A stretch of DNA of 64,000 nt from Harmothoe impar (Eukaryota > Annelida > Polychaeta > Phyllodocida > Polynoidae), in contig OX381710.1 in NCBI GenBank assembly GCA_947462335.1, positions 57,916,842-57,980,841 of the forward strand, read 5' to 3'. Each line of letters begins with the position of its first letter. Position 1 is the first letter of the stretch. Shown piece after piece: positions 33,015-41,750 of the stretch. The notes below the pieces were generated by a model that was not told the origin of the DNA, made no database searches, and worked only from the letters and a program-made list of their open reading frames with translations. The position numbers and the translations under genes were made by a program.

Positions 33015-34121
33015 GACACCTCATTCGACACCTACTCGCCGACAGCACCACCACCACCACTACCGCCACCACCAGTGTCATTGCCACCGTCGTCCCCATG
33101 ACGGACTCAGAGCAGCAACAACACTACAAACGCTTAGCGCTCGTGGATCCTGAGACGCTCTACAAATCATCACGAGCAGGTCTACTTCATCATGTGCCCG
33201 CTGCTGCTGCTACTACTAGCGCTGCTACTACTGCAGTCGCTGCTGCTAGTACTTCTACTGCTCCAAACCTTCCTCCTCTTCCTGATGAGCGCACTGAAAA
33301 GAACGAGAGTTCCGCTCCTGCCACCGCCGCCCGCCTACCTGCCGACATGGCCTATTACCACAAGCAGGCAGAACAGTCCCTTCATCCCGACGCGGCCCAG
33401 CACCAGGTGCTACAGTTTATCTACAGGGACTTGGATTTAGTGTTGAACGACCCCACTTTGGAATCGCGCGAGAAAATGTTGAAATACCGAAGGTTGTTGA
33501 ATAGATTGCAATTTTTTCTCGCGAATCCCCACAACAGCAACATCTCTTCGTCCTACTCTTCTTCCCAAGAGGAATCGCACCCGGACCGTGGCGCTGTACA
33601 AACAATTGGAGAAATCCGGTGTGATCAAGTGGAACGAGGACGGTGCGGTGCGCGAGATGTCGGGTCGGAGAATACCACCTGAGCATCGCATCAACATAGT
33701 GGACTTACTGAACGACGCTGCCAGGTTCAGGAAGACGGCGCCCAGACCGGCGGGCTACTCGCCGTTCACGAAAGCGCTGCGCGAAGCAGTTCCCACAGAC
33801 TCCTTGATCGGAAACCATCTGTATAAAGCGAGCGGACCTGGCCGAAGTTTGGACACACGGCTTGCTGACAGAGGTCGGAAACGACCGAGCTTCGACTCGG
33901 AAGAAGGAGAAGCAGCAGCAGCAGCAGCAGCAGTAGCAGCAGCAGACTCTTCTCTCCAGGTGGACGATCAATCCTCTGACGACGAGGAGGACGACAGTGA
34001 ACTTTTCCAAACTCTGACTTCCTATAGGAGCGTGGCGAGTAAGAAAAGGAAAGGGCGCAACCGCCTAGCGGCGAGCTCGTCGTTCACGCCCTCAACAGGC
34101 CCACCATGGGCAAACCAGTGA
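33011..34121 (+). pseudogene. Polinton structural-type gene split over two reading frames
   Basis: A first frame runs 33011-33682 (a more likely start is ATG 33098, after a Thr-rich stretch). It holds an Ala/Thr-rich region and a conserved-looking helix with DLDLVLNDPTLESREKMLKY. The continuation, with GVIKWNEDG and IVDLLNDAARFRK, an Ala tract, an acidic DDEEDD stretch and a basic tail, lies in the +1 frame and ends at 34121. That frame is open from about 33501 but offers no ATG near its start. The halves look like one Polinton gene, so a +1 shift occurs somewhere in about 33501-33682. It could be a mutation, an assembly indel (T6 at 33512-33517 is nearby) or programmed shifting. The gene overlaps the integrase start by 16 nt. 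Confidence 0.65.
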
Positions 34122-35242
34122 AGAGACTGACCAAGAAGGAAAAAGAAAAGAAGCGCGTAGTAGCTAGATATACCGACGTCAAAGCGCCCTCCAGTTTCAC
34201 TAGCGTGACTAAACTCCAGAAACATCATTTTCGCCACCTGAACCCGGCCGTCATCCGAGATGCTTTAGTGTCGCTGGACGCCTACACTAAACATAAACCC
34301 ATTCGGAGAAAATTCGCAAGGAACAAGACTATAACCGGCGCAATCGATCAGCAGTGGCAGATAGATCTGATGGACATGCAAGCTTTGGCGTCTCACAACG
34401 ACCGCTTCCGGTACGTGGTGACGGCGATCGACGTTTTCTCTAGGTACGCGTGGGCCGTTCCCATTAAATCCAAGAGCGGCGCTGATGTCACCGAGGCCTT
34501 CCGAGAGATGACAGGCACTGGCGAGAGACGACCGCGCACTGTTCAGACAGACAAGGGGAAAGAGTTTTTGAACAAGATCTTTCAAGATCACTTGAAGAGC
34601 GAGGGCATAGAGTTCTTCACTGGCGAGAACGACGACATCAAAGCTAGTCTAGTGGAGCGCTTGAACCGCAGTCTGAAGGAGAAGCTGTGGCGTTATTTCA
34701 CACACAAGCGCACGTATCGCTACGTAGACGTACTGCACCATGTAGTGTCTTCTTACAATCGCACTCACCACAAGACGTTGAAAATGGCGCCGGCTCAAGT
34801 CAGCTCAGAAAACAGCGAAACAGTTTTCTACCGACAAGATCTCCCAACTAACAAACAAATCGACGAAATATGGAAAAAGAAGAAAAAAACAAAGACGTCC
34901 GCCGTCGACGTCATCGCTCCGGGTGACAGAGTGAGGATGTTGAGAACTAAAGGCGCCTTCGACAAAGGGTACGAGGGAAACTGGCGCGAGGAAGTGGTCG
35001 ACGTTGCTAAGACGTTGGGAAGCAGAGGGTTCGAGCTGAAAAACGACAAGGGCGAGGAGATAAAAGGCGTCTTCTACCCGGAAGAGGTTCAGAAGGTGTA
35101 CAAGAGTCGTTACGACAACAACTACCTGATAGACGAGGTGTTGCGCTGCAAGACCGTCGACGGTAAAGAGTTAGCTTTTGTACGTTGGTTAGGTTACGAC
35201 GACAAGTTCAACGAGTGGATCCCCGTCAAAAAAATAACGTAG
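34106..35242 (+). CDS. Polinton integrase, rve DDE core plus chromodomain
   Basis: 378 aa; retroviral-type integrase that joins element ends to target DNA. The N-terminal region has the Polinton-typical AYTKHKPIRRKFARNKT segment. The catalytic core includes D87 (WQIDLMD), D149 (QTDKGKEF) and E184 (LVERLNR), about 35 residues after D149. An SH3-like region follows (APGDRVRM). The C-terminal chromodomain (about 338-378) includes YLIDEVLRCK and FVRWLGYDDKFNEWIP, which may steer integration to histone marks. It overlaps the preceding frame by 16 nt. All three catalytic residues are present, in line with the clean 6-bp target duplication. Confidence 0.95.
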   Translation: MGKPVKRLTKKEKEKKRVVARYTDVKAPSSFTSVTKLQKHHFRHLNPAVIRDALVSLDAYTKHKPIRRKFARNKTITGAIDQQWQIDLMDMQALASHNDRFRYVVTAIDVFSRYAWAVPIKSKSGADVTEAFREMTGTGERRPRTVQTDKGKEFLNKIFQDHLKSEGIEFFTGENDDIKASLVERLNRSLKEKLWRYFTHKRTYRYVDVLHHVVSSYNRTHHKTLKMAPAQVSSENSETVFYRQDLPTNKQIDEIWKKKKKTKTSAVDVIAPGDRVRMLRTKGAFDKGYEGNWREEVVDVAKTLGSRGFELKNDKGEEIKGVFYPEEVQKVYKSRYDNNYLIDEVLRCKTVDGKELAFVRWLGYDDKFNEWIPVKKIT

Positions 35243-35269
35243 AAAAAAAAAAAAAAAAAAAAAAAAAAA
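35243..35269 (+). promoter_or_regulatory. 27-A tract filling the integrase-penton spacer
   Basis: The whole spacer between the integrase TAG and the penton ATG is A, running into the start codon. Similar but shorter A-runs precede the ATPase (21) and pX-like (6) starts. Confidence 0.55.
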
Positions 35270-36372
35270 TGAACATCACTCTACCTAGCAACAGCTCTAT
35301 GGAGTATTATCCTGACAACAGCTTGACGTCTTTCCGAACTCACTTCGACTCGCCGCTCCTTCTGCCCGAAGCGTACGAAGCGGCTCTGACTGAGATCATC
35401 CTCCCTACAGAATGGACTAACGTGCACGACGACGACTTGATCATCGTTGTTCCTCTGCGCACCAAGGGTTCGCTAGAGGAGGCGATCCAGGTTTTAAAAG
35501 AAACTAAATTCGCCGAAGGAAAAAAACCACAGGTAGACTGGAGGGGAATGAAAAACGCGAACGGTCTGAGCAAGCTAACGTTCAGCTCAAAATTCCCGCT
35601 GAGCTGGAAGGAAGCGAGCTATGTAACGGTGGAAGAGATATCAGACACGTCGGAAGAGCAGCAATTGAAACCGGAAACAAAAAGGTTCAAGAGAGAGGTC
35701 GACTTGAGACAGACGAATGCCGTATACAAGCAGTTCTTGTCCCCGGCGGTGAAGAAGAAAGCAAGACAGATGATCGAAGAGATGGAGAAAGACATGGGAG
35801 TGCGCAGTTTCATGCCAAACATATTCGAGATACCTCCTATTTTCACCGGAAGCAACCACACCCTAATCGAGCGCTTGAGTGAGACGTTGCGAGATGACAG
35901 ACTAGAGGGCGACAGCTTCTTGCTCAAACCGATGCGGATCTTATCGTACGACGCCAAGACGAAACGCGTCACCATCAAACCGCCGAGACACTGTGCTGTC
36001 CTGCTGAGTCAGCATCTCGCATGCGTTCTAGGCTTCGGAGAGAAGACGTGTTTCGCGTCGCCGACTACCGGCGCCTACTCGATGGATGTTTACGGGGACG
36101 TGCACTCTGTGTACATATACACCGACATGATCCAGGAGAGACGTGTGGGCGACATGCAAGTGCCGCTGTTGCGCTGCGTCGCGGTGGACAGAGGCGGAAA
36201 GCGTCGAGGTGGCGTGCAAGCTATCAGTTTTCCCCATTTGGATTATTTCCCCTTGAAATCCAAGAGGTTTACCAAGGTCAGCATCTATTTAAGAGACCGA
36301 TCCGGTCATTCCATCCCATTCGGTAGAGGCGAGGTGACCGTGACACTTCATCTGAGACCTATTGAGCGCTGA
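35269..36372 (+). CDS. Polinton minor capsid protein (penton, single jelly roll)
   Basis: 367 aa. The N-terminal segment MNITLPSNSSMEYYPDNSLT and FRTHF followed by EAALTEIILPTEW is a hallmark of Polinton penton-type proteins. The C-terminal half with SVYIYTDMI and VGDMQVPLLRCVAV is also typical. An insert-like polar region (about 110-180) is rich in Glu and Lys. The start is the ATG after the A-run; in-frame GTG 35185 upstream would overlap the integrase and is rejected. It forms the vertex capsomer in the family model. The next start follows after 11 nt. Confidence 0.9.
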   Translation: MNITLPSNSSMEYYPDNSLTSFRTHFDSPLLLPEAYEAALTEIILPTEWTNVHDDDLIIVVPLRTKGSLEEAIQVLKETKFAEGKKPQVDWRGMKNANGLSKLTFSSKFPLSWKEASYVTVEEISDTSEEQQLKPETKRFKREVDLRQTNAVYKQFLSPAVKKKARQMIEEMEKDMGVRSFMPNIFEIPPIFTGSNHTLIERLSETLRDDRLEGDSFLLKPMRILSYDAKTKRVTIKPPRHCAVLLSQHLACVLGFGEKTCFASPTTGAYSMDVYGDVHSVYIYTDMIQERRVGDMQVPLLRCVAVDRGGKRRGGVQAISFPHLDYFPLKSKRFTKVSIYLRDRSGHSIPFGRGEVTVTLHLRPIER

Positions 36373-36383
36373 AAGAGAGAAAA

Positions 36384-36809
36384 ATGATGCGTCAACGCGT
36401 TCCGTACTTTCCACCCAGGCGCACCGTCGGCAGAGGGTACAGCAATTACTACAACGCGCAGCTGGGCAACGGCGTGAACGTGTACAGCGGGCGCTCTTTC
36501 CAGAGCGGGCACGGTTTGGGCGGCGCTCTGTTAGGTCTGATGCGCTCGGCTACCCCGCTATTGAAGTCGGTGGGAAAAACGCTGCTCCGCGCCGGTGTGG
36601 GCGTAGCTAAAGATGTGCTGGCGGGTAGGACTTTAAAGAGCAGCGTGAAAGACCGAGGCGCAGGCGCTCTGAAGAGACTGGCGAGTACGGCGTTCTCGGG
36701 AGGAAAGACGACTGTCGCGTCTAAGAAAGGGTCGAAACGTCGCCGGCATTCTCCTCAGACGGGCGGTGGCTCTTGCAAGAGACGTAGAGGGGATGTATTC
36801 GACCGGTAA
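36384..36809 (+). CDS. Small basic Polinton virion-associated protein
   Basis: 141 aa, starting MMRQRVPYFPPRR. The GNGVNVYSGRSFQSGHGLGG stretch (28-47) precedes an amphipathic hydrophobic region (48-80) and basic clusters KKGSKRRRHS (114-123) and KRRR (132-135). Small Gly-rich, basic proteins of this layout sit between penton and major capsid genes in many Polintons and are thought to be core or membrane-lytic virion components. Specific function is not established. Two start codons are in tandem (36384, 36387). Confidence 0.7.
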   Translation: MMRQRVPYFPPRRTVGRGYSNYYNAQLGNGVNVYSGRSFQSGHGLGGALLGLMRSATPLLKSVGKTLLRAGVGVAKDVLAGRTLKSSVKDRGAGALKRLASTAFSGGKTTVASKKGSKRRRHSPQTGGGSCKRRRGDVFDR

Positions 36810-36826
36810 GCGCCTAGGCGTTCAGG

Positions 36827-36863
36827 TATAAATAAAAAGACTGGAGGCGGCCGGCGTCAGTCT
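36827..36863 (+). promoter_or_regulatory. Core promoter of the major capsid gene
   Basis: TATAAATAAA at 36827-36836, with a TCAGTCT initiator at 36857-36863 placing +1 about 32 nt downstream of the TATA box. The leader would be about 30 nt. The same TATA string contains AATAAA (36831-36836), a possible poly(A) signal for the upstream gene. Confidence 0.65.
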
Positions 36864-36888
36864 GTCGGCCGCGTGAAGAGAGAACACA

Positions 36889-38196
36889 ATGGCTTACGTA
36901 CACGAGAGCAGTAACGAGTGCGCGCTCTCTGAGCTCGACCTGCACACCGTAGCGCCGACTCAGACTACTATCTTAAAGTCGTCTTTCCTGGGGATAGAAA
37001 CAAAAAACTCTTTAGAGGATGGAGGTAACATAAATTTCACCATCAACAAGTCGCAAGAGTACACAGACCTGAACGAGAATTACCTTCATCTGGAATGTCA
37101 AGTGCTGAAAGCGAACGGAGCGGCGATCGAGGACACCGACGCGGTAGCTCCGGTGAACAACTTGGCTCACTCGCTCTTCAAAGACGTCCAAGTCTCCATC
37201 GGCGGTTTCAAAGTGTCTGGCAACACCGAGACCTACCCTTACCGAGCTTACTTGGAAGGGTTACTCAACTACAACAAAGACGTGAAGGACGGCATCATGA
37301 GCGCCCAGGGGTGGCATGAAGATACGCCCGGTCAGTTTGACACGTTGACTGACGCGAATGCGGGGTACAAAGCGCGCAAGAAGCTAATCTCCAACAAGCG
37401 CTTTTCGCTGATGGCGCGACTGCACTTTGACCTGGCTCATCAACCGAAGCTCATCGTTGGAGAGACAGAAATCAATCTCACTCTGAAACAGGCGGCGCCC
37501 TCTTTCTATCTGATGTGCGCCGCTGACGGAGGCTACAGCTTGAAGATCTACAAAGCAAAGCTCTACGTGCGACGCGTGCTGGTGGCGGACGCTGTAGCGG
37601 AAACGCACGAGAGAGCGGTGATAGAACACGGGCCCTTCGACTACCCGGTGAACAGAGTGGAGGTGACGACGTACGCCATCCCTCAAGGTAACAGAGATCA
37701 CAGCTACACGCACTCCAACACAGGCCAGCTTCCCAAGTCGATGATGATTTGCTTCCTGGACCACGACGCCTTCAACGGTAGCTACACCAAGAACCCGTTC
37801 GAGATGAAGCATTACGACATCAGCTCGCTTCAAGTGATAGTGAACGATCAGAAAGTGCCGAACGACGCCTACGTGCCCGACTTTAAGACCAAAGCGGCCG
37901 TGAGAGAGTACTTGGCGCTACACACGGAAACGGGGATGTACGAGGGCGCGCGCTCCTGCGGTATTTCATACGATCAATTCCTGAACGGTTACACGGTGTT
38001 CCCCCTCGACTTAACCCCAGACAGATCGCACGACGGGTGTCGCGTGAACCTTATAAGAGCGGGTCAGCTGAGGGTGGAAGTCAGTTTCCGCTCGGCGCTA
38101 CAAGCGACAACAACAGTGCTACTCTACTTGGTGTACGACAACGTCGTCGAGCTGACCCGAGATCGACACCCCATCACCGACTACCACATGAACTGA
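36889..38196 (+). CDS. Polinton major capsid protein (double jelly roll)
   Basis: 435 aa, builds the icosahedral shell in the family model. Recognised by the N-terminal LDLHTVAPTQTTILKSSF segment, IEFTINKS-type stretch (NINFTINKSQEY), NLAHSLFKDVQVSIGG, YPYRAYLEGLLNY and the C-terminal VFPLDLTPDRSHDG and GQLRVEVSF motifs. This is the family that includes C. elegans F54H12.2-like proteins. Length is normal and no break is seen. It has its own TATA box and initiator. Confidence 0.93.
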   Translation: MAYVHESSNECALSELDLHTVAPTQTTILKSSFLGIETKNSLEDGGNINFTINKSQEYTDLNENYLHLECQVLKANGAAIEDTDAVAPVNNLAHSLFKDVQVSIGGFKVSGNTETYPYRAYLEGLLNYNKDVKDGIMSAQGWHEDTPGQFDTLTDANAGYKARKKLISNKRFSLMARLHFDLAHQPKLIVGETEINLTLKQAAPSFYLMCAADGGYSLKIYKAKLYVRRVLVADAVAETHERAVIEHGPFDYPVNRVEVTTYAIPQGNRDHSYTHSNTGQLPKSMMICFLDHDAFNGSYTKNPFEMKHYDISSLQVIVNDQKVPNDAYVPDFKTKAAVREYLALHTETGMYEGARSCGISYDQFLNGYTVFPLDLTPDRSHDGCRVNLIRAGQLRVEVSFRSALQATTTVLLYLVYDNVVELTRDRHPITDYHMN

Positions 38197-38225
38197 AGAC
38201 AAGACGGCGGTACTTGGCGTATCGT

Positions 38226-38678
38226 ATGAACACGCTTGAAATAAGCAGAGTGTTGAAGGAAAACGTTCACACAAAACATCGTTTCCTGGGCGTTTTCTCT
38301 TGTGACACTATTCCGAAGCACCCTATCAAAGACACTTGTTTCGTGAGCAACACAGATCCGCAACATTTACCAGGTCAGCATTGGGTGGCGTTTTACGTGT
38401 CGAGCACGGGTGAAGTGTACTACTTTGATTCCTTCGGCTTACCGCCGCTGAGTGCGGAGTTCTTGTCTTTCGTGGAACGCTCTGCTCCGTTCAAGTGGCA
38501 AAGAAACCGCATTCAACTACAAGACACTTCTGCTGACACCTGTGGACCTCATTGCGTTCATTTCCTAATTGAAGCATGTCGAACAAGAAACCCCAAGAAG
38601 TGCGTCATGCGCATGAGCAAAATCCCAAAGCTGAGCGACCGGGCCGTGAGTCAGAAGCTATCGATGATGCTGTTGTGA
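38226..38678 (+). CDS. Polinton adenain-like cysteine protease (C48/C5 fold)
   Basis: 150 aa; maturation protease. The catalytic set is visible: H52 (GQHWVAF), D68 (YYFDSFG), Q97/Q99 (QLQD) and C106 (DTCGPHC). It starts at ATG 38226, 29 nt after the capsid gene stop; an in-frame GTG at 38037 inside the capsid gene is not a credible animal start. It overlaps the next small ORF by about 100 nt in another frame. Confidence 0.92.
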   Translation: MNTLEISRVLKENVHTKHRFLGVFSCDTIPKHPIKDTCFVSNTDPQHLPGQHWVAFYVSSTGEVYYFDSFGLPPLSAEFLSFVERSAPFKWQRNRIQLQDTSADTCGPHCVHFLIEACRTRNPKKCVMRMSKIPKLSDRAVSQKLSMMLL

Positions 38679-38875
38679 CGGGTTGTTGCGATGGCGGCCG
38701 TTTCATGGAGGCAAAGATTCTCTGCCTTGCCGAAATGGTGTTGGATTTATCCAAAGTCGTGCAATGTCTATTGGAGAGAAGTCGTCCGGGGTGTGGTGGT
38801 GCGAGTGATGGCGGCGTGAGACTTTGCGGCCTGTTGAGTTGCTGCAAATCGAAGAAGCAAGCTAAAAAAGCATAA
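38576..38875 (+). CDS. Small Cys-containing ORF overlapping the protease
   Basis: 99 aa from an ATG at 38576. The hydrophilic N-terminal third lies in the protease overlap. A helical LAEMVLDLSKVVQCLLE segment follows, then CGG and LLSCCKSKKQ near a basic end. No recognised relative. It is the last frame before two poly(A) signals. Composition of the non-overlapping part is coding-like, but support is modest. Confidence 0.45.
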   Translation: MSNKKPQEVRHAHEQNPKAERPGRESEAIDDAVVTGCCDGGRFMEAKILCLAEMVLDLSKVVQCLLERSRPGCGGASDGGVRLCGLLSCCKSKKQAKKA

Positions 38876-38904
38876 ACTTGTGTGTTTTTTCTGATTGAAA
38901 TGAA

Positions 38905-38917
38905 AATAAAGAATAAA
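38905..38917 (+). terminator. Two poly(A) signals closing the plus-strand gene block
   Basis: AATAAA at 38905-38910 and 38912-38917, about 30 nt after the last ORF and just before the right terminal repeat. Confidence 0.7.
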
Positions 38918-38937
38918 ATGAAAAGAAAAGAAATTAT

Positions 38938-39378
38938 CTTGTTGTGTTTTTATTTCTATATATAAGTTACATAACTTTTTTTTTGTTTGTTTGTTTACAA
39001 ACAGTCACGTGTCACGTGGTGTTGTTTACAAACAAGAGAGCCACGTGGTGTTGTTTACAAACAAACCCTAAGTAGGTCACGTTACCCTAGTTACCAGAAT
39101 GCCGGCTTCTGATTGGCTGAGCCTAAGTAGGTCACGTGACGTAAGTAGGTCACGTTACCATGGTTACCAGAATGCCAGCCTCTGATTGGCTGAGAGCTTC
39201 TAAGTAGGTCAGTAGGTCACCCAGAATGCTGGCTTCTGATTGGCTGAGAGCCCTAAGTAGGTCACGTTACCATGGCAACGGGTCACGTGACCAAATGGAG
39301 GCCTCTGATTGGCTGCATGTCGATTGAGTAATAAACAGTAGTTAACTATAGTCCCATTCCGATACATACTATACTACT
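38938..39378. repeat. Polinton right terminal inverted repeat
   Basis: Inverted copy of the left repeat; longer by about 20 bp because of indels such as the T-run and GTTT repeats near 38972-38998. It keeps the AGGTCAGTAGGTCA direct repeat near 39210 and the CACGTG sites. Confidence 0.93.
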
Positions 39379-40661
39379 GGTATTTAATGTTAGATTGAGC
39401 TTCCTGTGGCGAAATTGAAGCAGGGAAGTTGTTCAAAGCCATCCACTGCCACCATGCCCTGCCCTCTGGCGGGGGATTGAGCAACTGACCAGCCCTCTAG
39501 ACTTGTGCTCTGGTCAGACCGAAAAGGCTCTGTACATGTATACTGAAACAGCCCAGGACCATGGATGAAATGTGAATCCATAAAGGAAATGATAGTGGCA
39601 ATGCCCAATGGAGCAGTGGGGACATTTTGTTTTGCACATGACGTATATTATATGATATCATGCTACACAACCGTCCGTGGCAAGGAGCAGGCCTGCCCTC
39701 AGAAGGGCACTCCTGGTATTTTAGCAACGCCATGCCTGCCTGATGGCATCAGAAGTACATAGAGAGGGGTGGGAGGGGCATGCTAGGGTGGTCCTATCGT
39801 TCATGCTGGTGCCGAAAATGGAATATATACATATACATGGGCCTGCGTTAAGATTTACACGGTACTAGTACGGCGGACGCGCGGCTGCGGGAGCGCTTCG
39901 GCCAGGGCAATGAGCGCAGTGTCGTTTCCGGGAGCTGTGCTGCGATGTGCGATTCCTTAGCTACCTGCCGGTTTTCGCGGATTCCAAATCGGACAAATAT
40001 CAAGGTCTACAGAGGCGAGCGAACACGGCAGTTTGGAATCATGGAGTCGACATTTGTGCGTGCTGCATCGACGTGCCCGGGGAAGGGGGTTCGAGAGCGA
40101 GAGGTGGCTTCTCTTTACTTTGCTTTAGATGTCAGGGGATAGCGCGGACGTAGTCTCCCCCTAACATAACTTGCGCTCCCGAGTCATCCACATTTGGGAT
40201 GATCGCAAGGGTCAACCCAACCGTAGTGCAATGGAGGGGCCTCACCCTGGGACAACTGCTGCATAGATGACGGTGTCTGCTGTGCCAGGTAAGTATGAGT
40301 TGCCGAGGTCAGTGCCAGACTATGTACAACGTTTTTCACCACAGATGTGGTGTCCAAGCCGTACAACGGGGAACGCGTGTCCTTTGTCGGCCTCTCTTCC
40401 CACACGCATGGAGAACCTACATGGCTGATCGACCGTGAGCCGTTTTAAGCAGAGACCTAAGCTGGGGCGACTACTTTATGCCTGCTTTAAGGCGTCGAAT
40501 TTGCCCGGCTGGCTTGGGAATTGTCTCCAGACTGGATTGTGCTGCCATCTGGCGAGAAAGAGCGGAACCAGCTTTGCACCACTCCAGTGAGGGGTGTTGT
40601 CCAAGGATGATTGGCTTAAATTCAATCAGGACTATTTACCCACTGCATCAGAGTACCCCTT
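39379..40661. repeat. Tandem array, monomer 14
   Basis: Starts with the right Polinton target duplication GGTATT and the monomer end TTAATG, then a full monomer from about 39389 to the MITE at 40662. Confidence 0.96.
40133..40296 (-). ncRNA. U1-like snRNA, copy 14
   Basis: Same as copy 1 by eye; a nearby change outside the RNA (ggaacgggg to ggaaggggg near 40085). Confidence 0.88.
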
Positions 40662-40801
40662 CAGGGGCGGATCCAGGGGGGGGCGCAAGGGGCGCGCGCC
40701 CCCCCTATTTTTTGGTAAATTTTAATGTAGATGGTTGAACACCCCCAATGCTGGAGGTATTACGGCGCCCCCCCTTTCCCAAATTCCTGGATCCGCCCCT
40801 G
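40662..40801. mobile_element. 140-bp MITE, hAT-type ends
   Basis: Ends CAGGGGCGGATCCAGG and CCTGGATCCGCCCCTG are perfect inverted repeats; the flanks repeat CCCTT (40657-40661 and 40802-40806). The uninterrupted monomer reads taccccttaggg. The ends resemble hAT MITEs, although only 5 bp of duplication can be seen. Confidence 0.88.
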
Positions 40802-41586
40802 CCCTTAGGGTCGATGCTAATTGATCCCGATGGGTATTTAATGTTAGATTGAGCTTCCTGTGGCGAAATTGAAGCAGGGAAGTTGTTCAAAGCCATCCAC
40901 TGCCACCATGCCCTGCCCTCTGGCGGGGGATTGAGCAACTGACCAGCCCTCTAGACTTGTGCTCTGGTCAGACCGAAAAGGCTCTGTACATGTATACTGA
41001 AACAGCCCAGGACCATGGATGAAATGTGAATCCATAAAGGAAATGATAGTGGCAATGCCCAATGGAGCAGTGGGGACATTTTGTTTTGCACATGACGTAT
41101 ATTATATGATATCATGCTACACAACCGTCCGTGGCAAGGAGCAGGCCTGCCCTCAGAAGGGCACTCCTGGTATTTTAGCAACGCCATGCCTGCCTGATGG
41201 CATCAGAAGTACATAGAGAGGGGTGGGAGGGGCATGCTAGGGTGGTCCTATCGTTCATGCTGGTGCCGAAAATGGAATATATACATATACATGGGCCTGC
41301 GTTAAGATTTACACGGTACTAGTACGGCGGACGCGCGGCTGCGGGAGCGCTACGGCCAGGGCAATGAGCGCAGTGTCGTTTCCGGGAGCTGTGCTGCGAT
41401 GTGCGATTCCTTAGCTACCTGCCGGTTTTCGCGGATTCCAAATCGGACAAATATCAAGGTCTACAGAGGCGAGCGAACACGGCAGTTTGGAATCATGGAG
41501 TCGACATTTGTGCGTGCTGCATCGACGTGCCCGGGGAACGGGGTTCGAGAGCGAGAGGTGGCTTCTCTTTACTTTGCTTTAGATGT

Positions 41587-41750
41587 CAGGGGATAGCGCG
41601 GACGTAGTCTCCCCCTAACATAACTTGCGCTCCCGAGTCATCCACATTTGGGATGATCGCAAGGGTCAACCCAACCGTAGTGCAATGGAGGGGCCTCACC
41701 CTGGGACAACTGCTGCATAGATGACGGTGTCTGCTGTGCCAGGTAAGTAT
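41587..41750 (-). ncRNA. U1-like snRNA, copy 15
   Basis: Same as copy 1 by eye; spaced 1454 bp from copy 14 because of the 145-bp MITE insertion. Confidence 0.88.

Larger units (their letters stand above)
28952..39378 (+). mobile_element. Compact Polinton/Maverick element without polymerase B
   Basis: A self-integrating virus-like DNA transposon of 10,427 bp. The target duplication GGTATT is perfect (28946-28951 and 39379-39384), and the uninterrupted monomer has it once; 6 bp is the Polinton norm. The right end reads inward as AGTAGTATAG and the left as ATTAGTATAG, one mismatch at base 2. Coding capacity covers the Polinton integration and capsid set: integrase, ATPase, protease, major and minor capsid proteins and small virion proteins. 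Usual Polintons are about 15-20 kb and encode a protein-primed DNA polymerase B; none is found here. Good terminal-repeat similarity and intact main genes suggest a fairly recent insertion. Confidence 0.95.

Noticed and set aside
33192..33440. Leu-rich 82-codon frame
   Set aside because: Shadow of the Ala-rich stretch in the split Polinton gene.
33501..33600. Programmed -1 frameshift at the T6 run
   Set aside because: The change of frame needed is +1, and the run does not match an X-XXY-YYZ heptamer in the reading frame.
35185..35268. N-terminal extension of the penton gene from GTG 35185
   Set aside because: It lies inside the integrase gene and reads the A-run as poly-Lys; the ATG at 35269 gives the family N-terminus.
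37384..37833. 149-codon minus-strand frame inside the capsid gene
   Set aside because: Entirely antisense to a well-recognised gene, with no independent signal.
38037..38225. Protease start inside the major capsid gene
   Set aside because: It begins at GTG and has no similarity before the ATG at 38226.
28952..39378. Polymerase B, helicase or primase in the Polinton
   Set aside because: No frame outside the listed genes exceeds about 110 codons with plausible composition except shadows, and no polymerase motif was seen.
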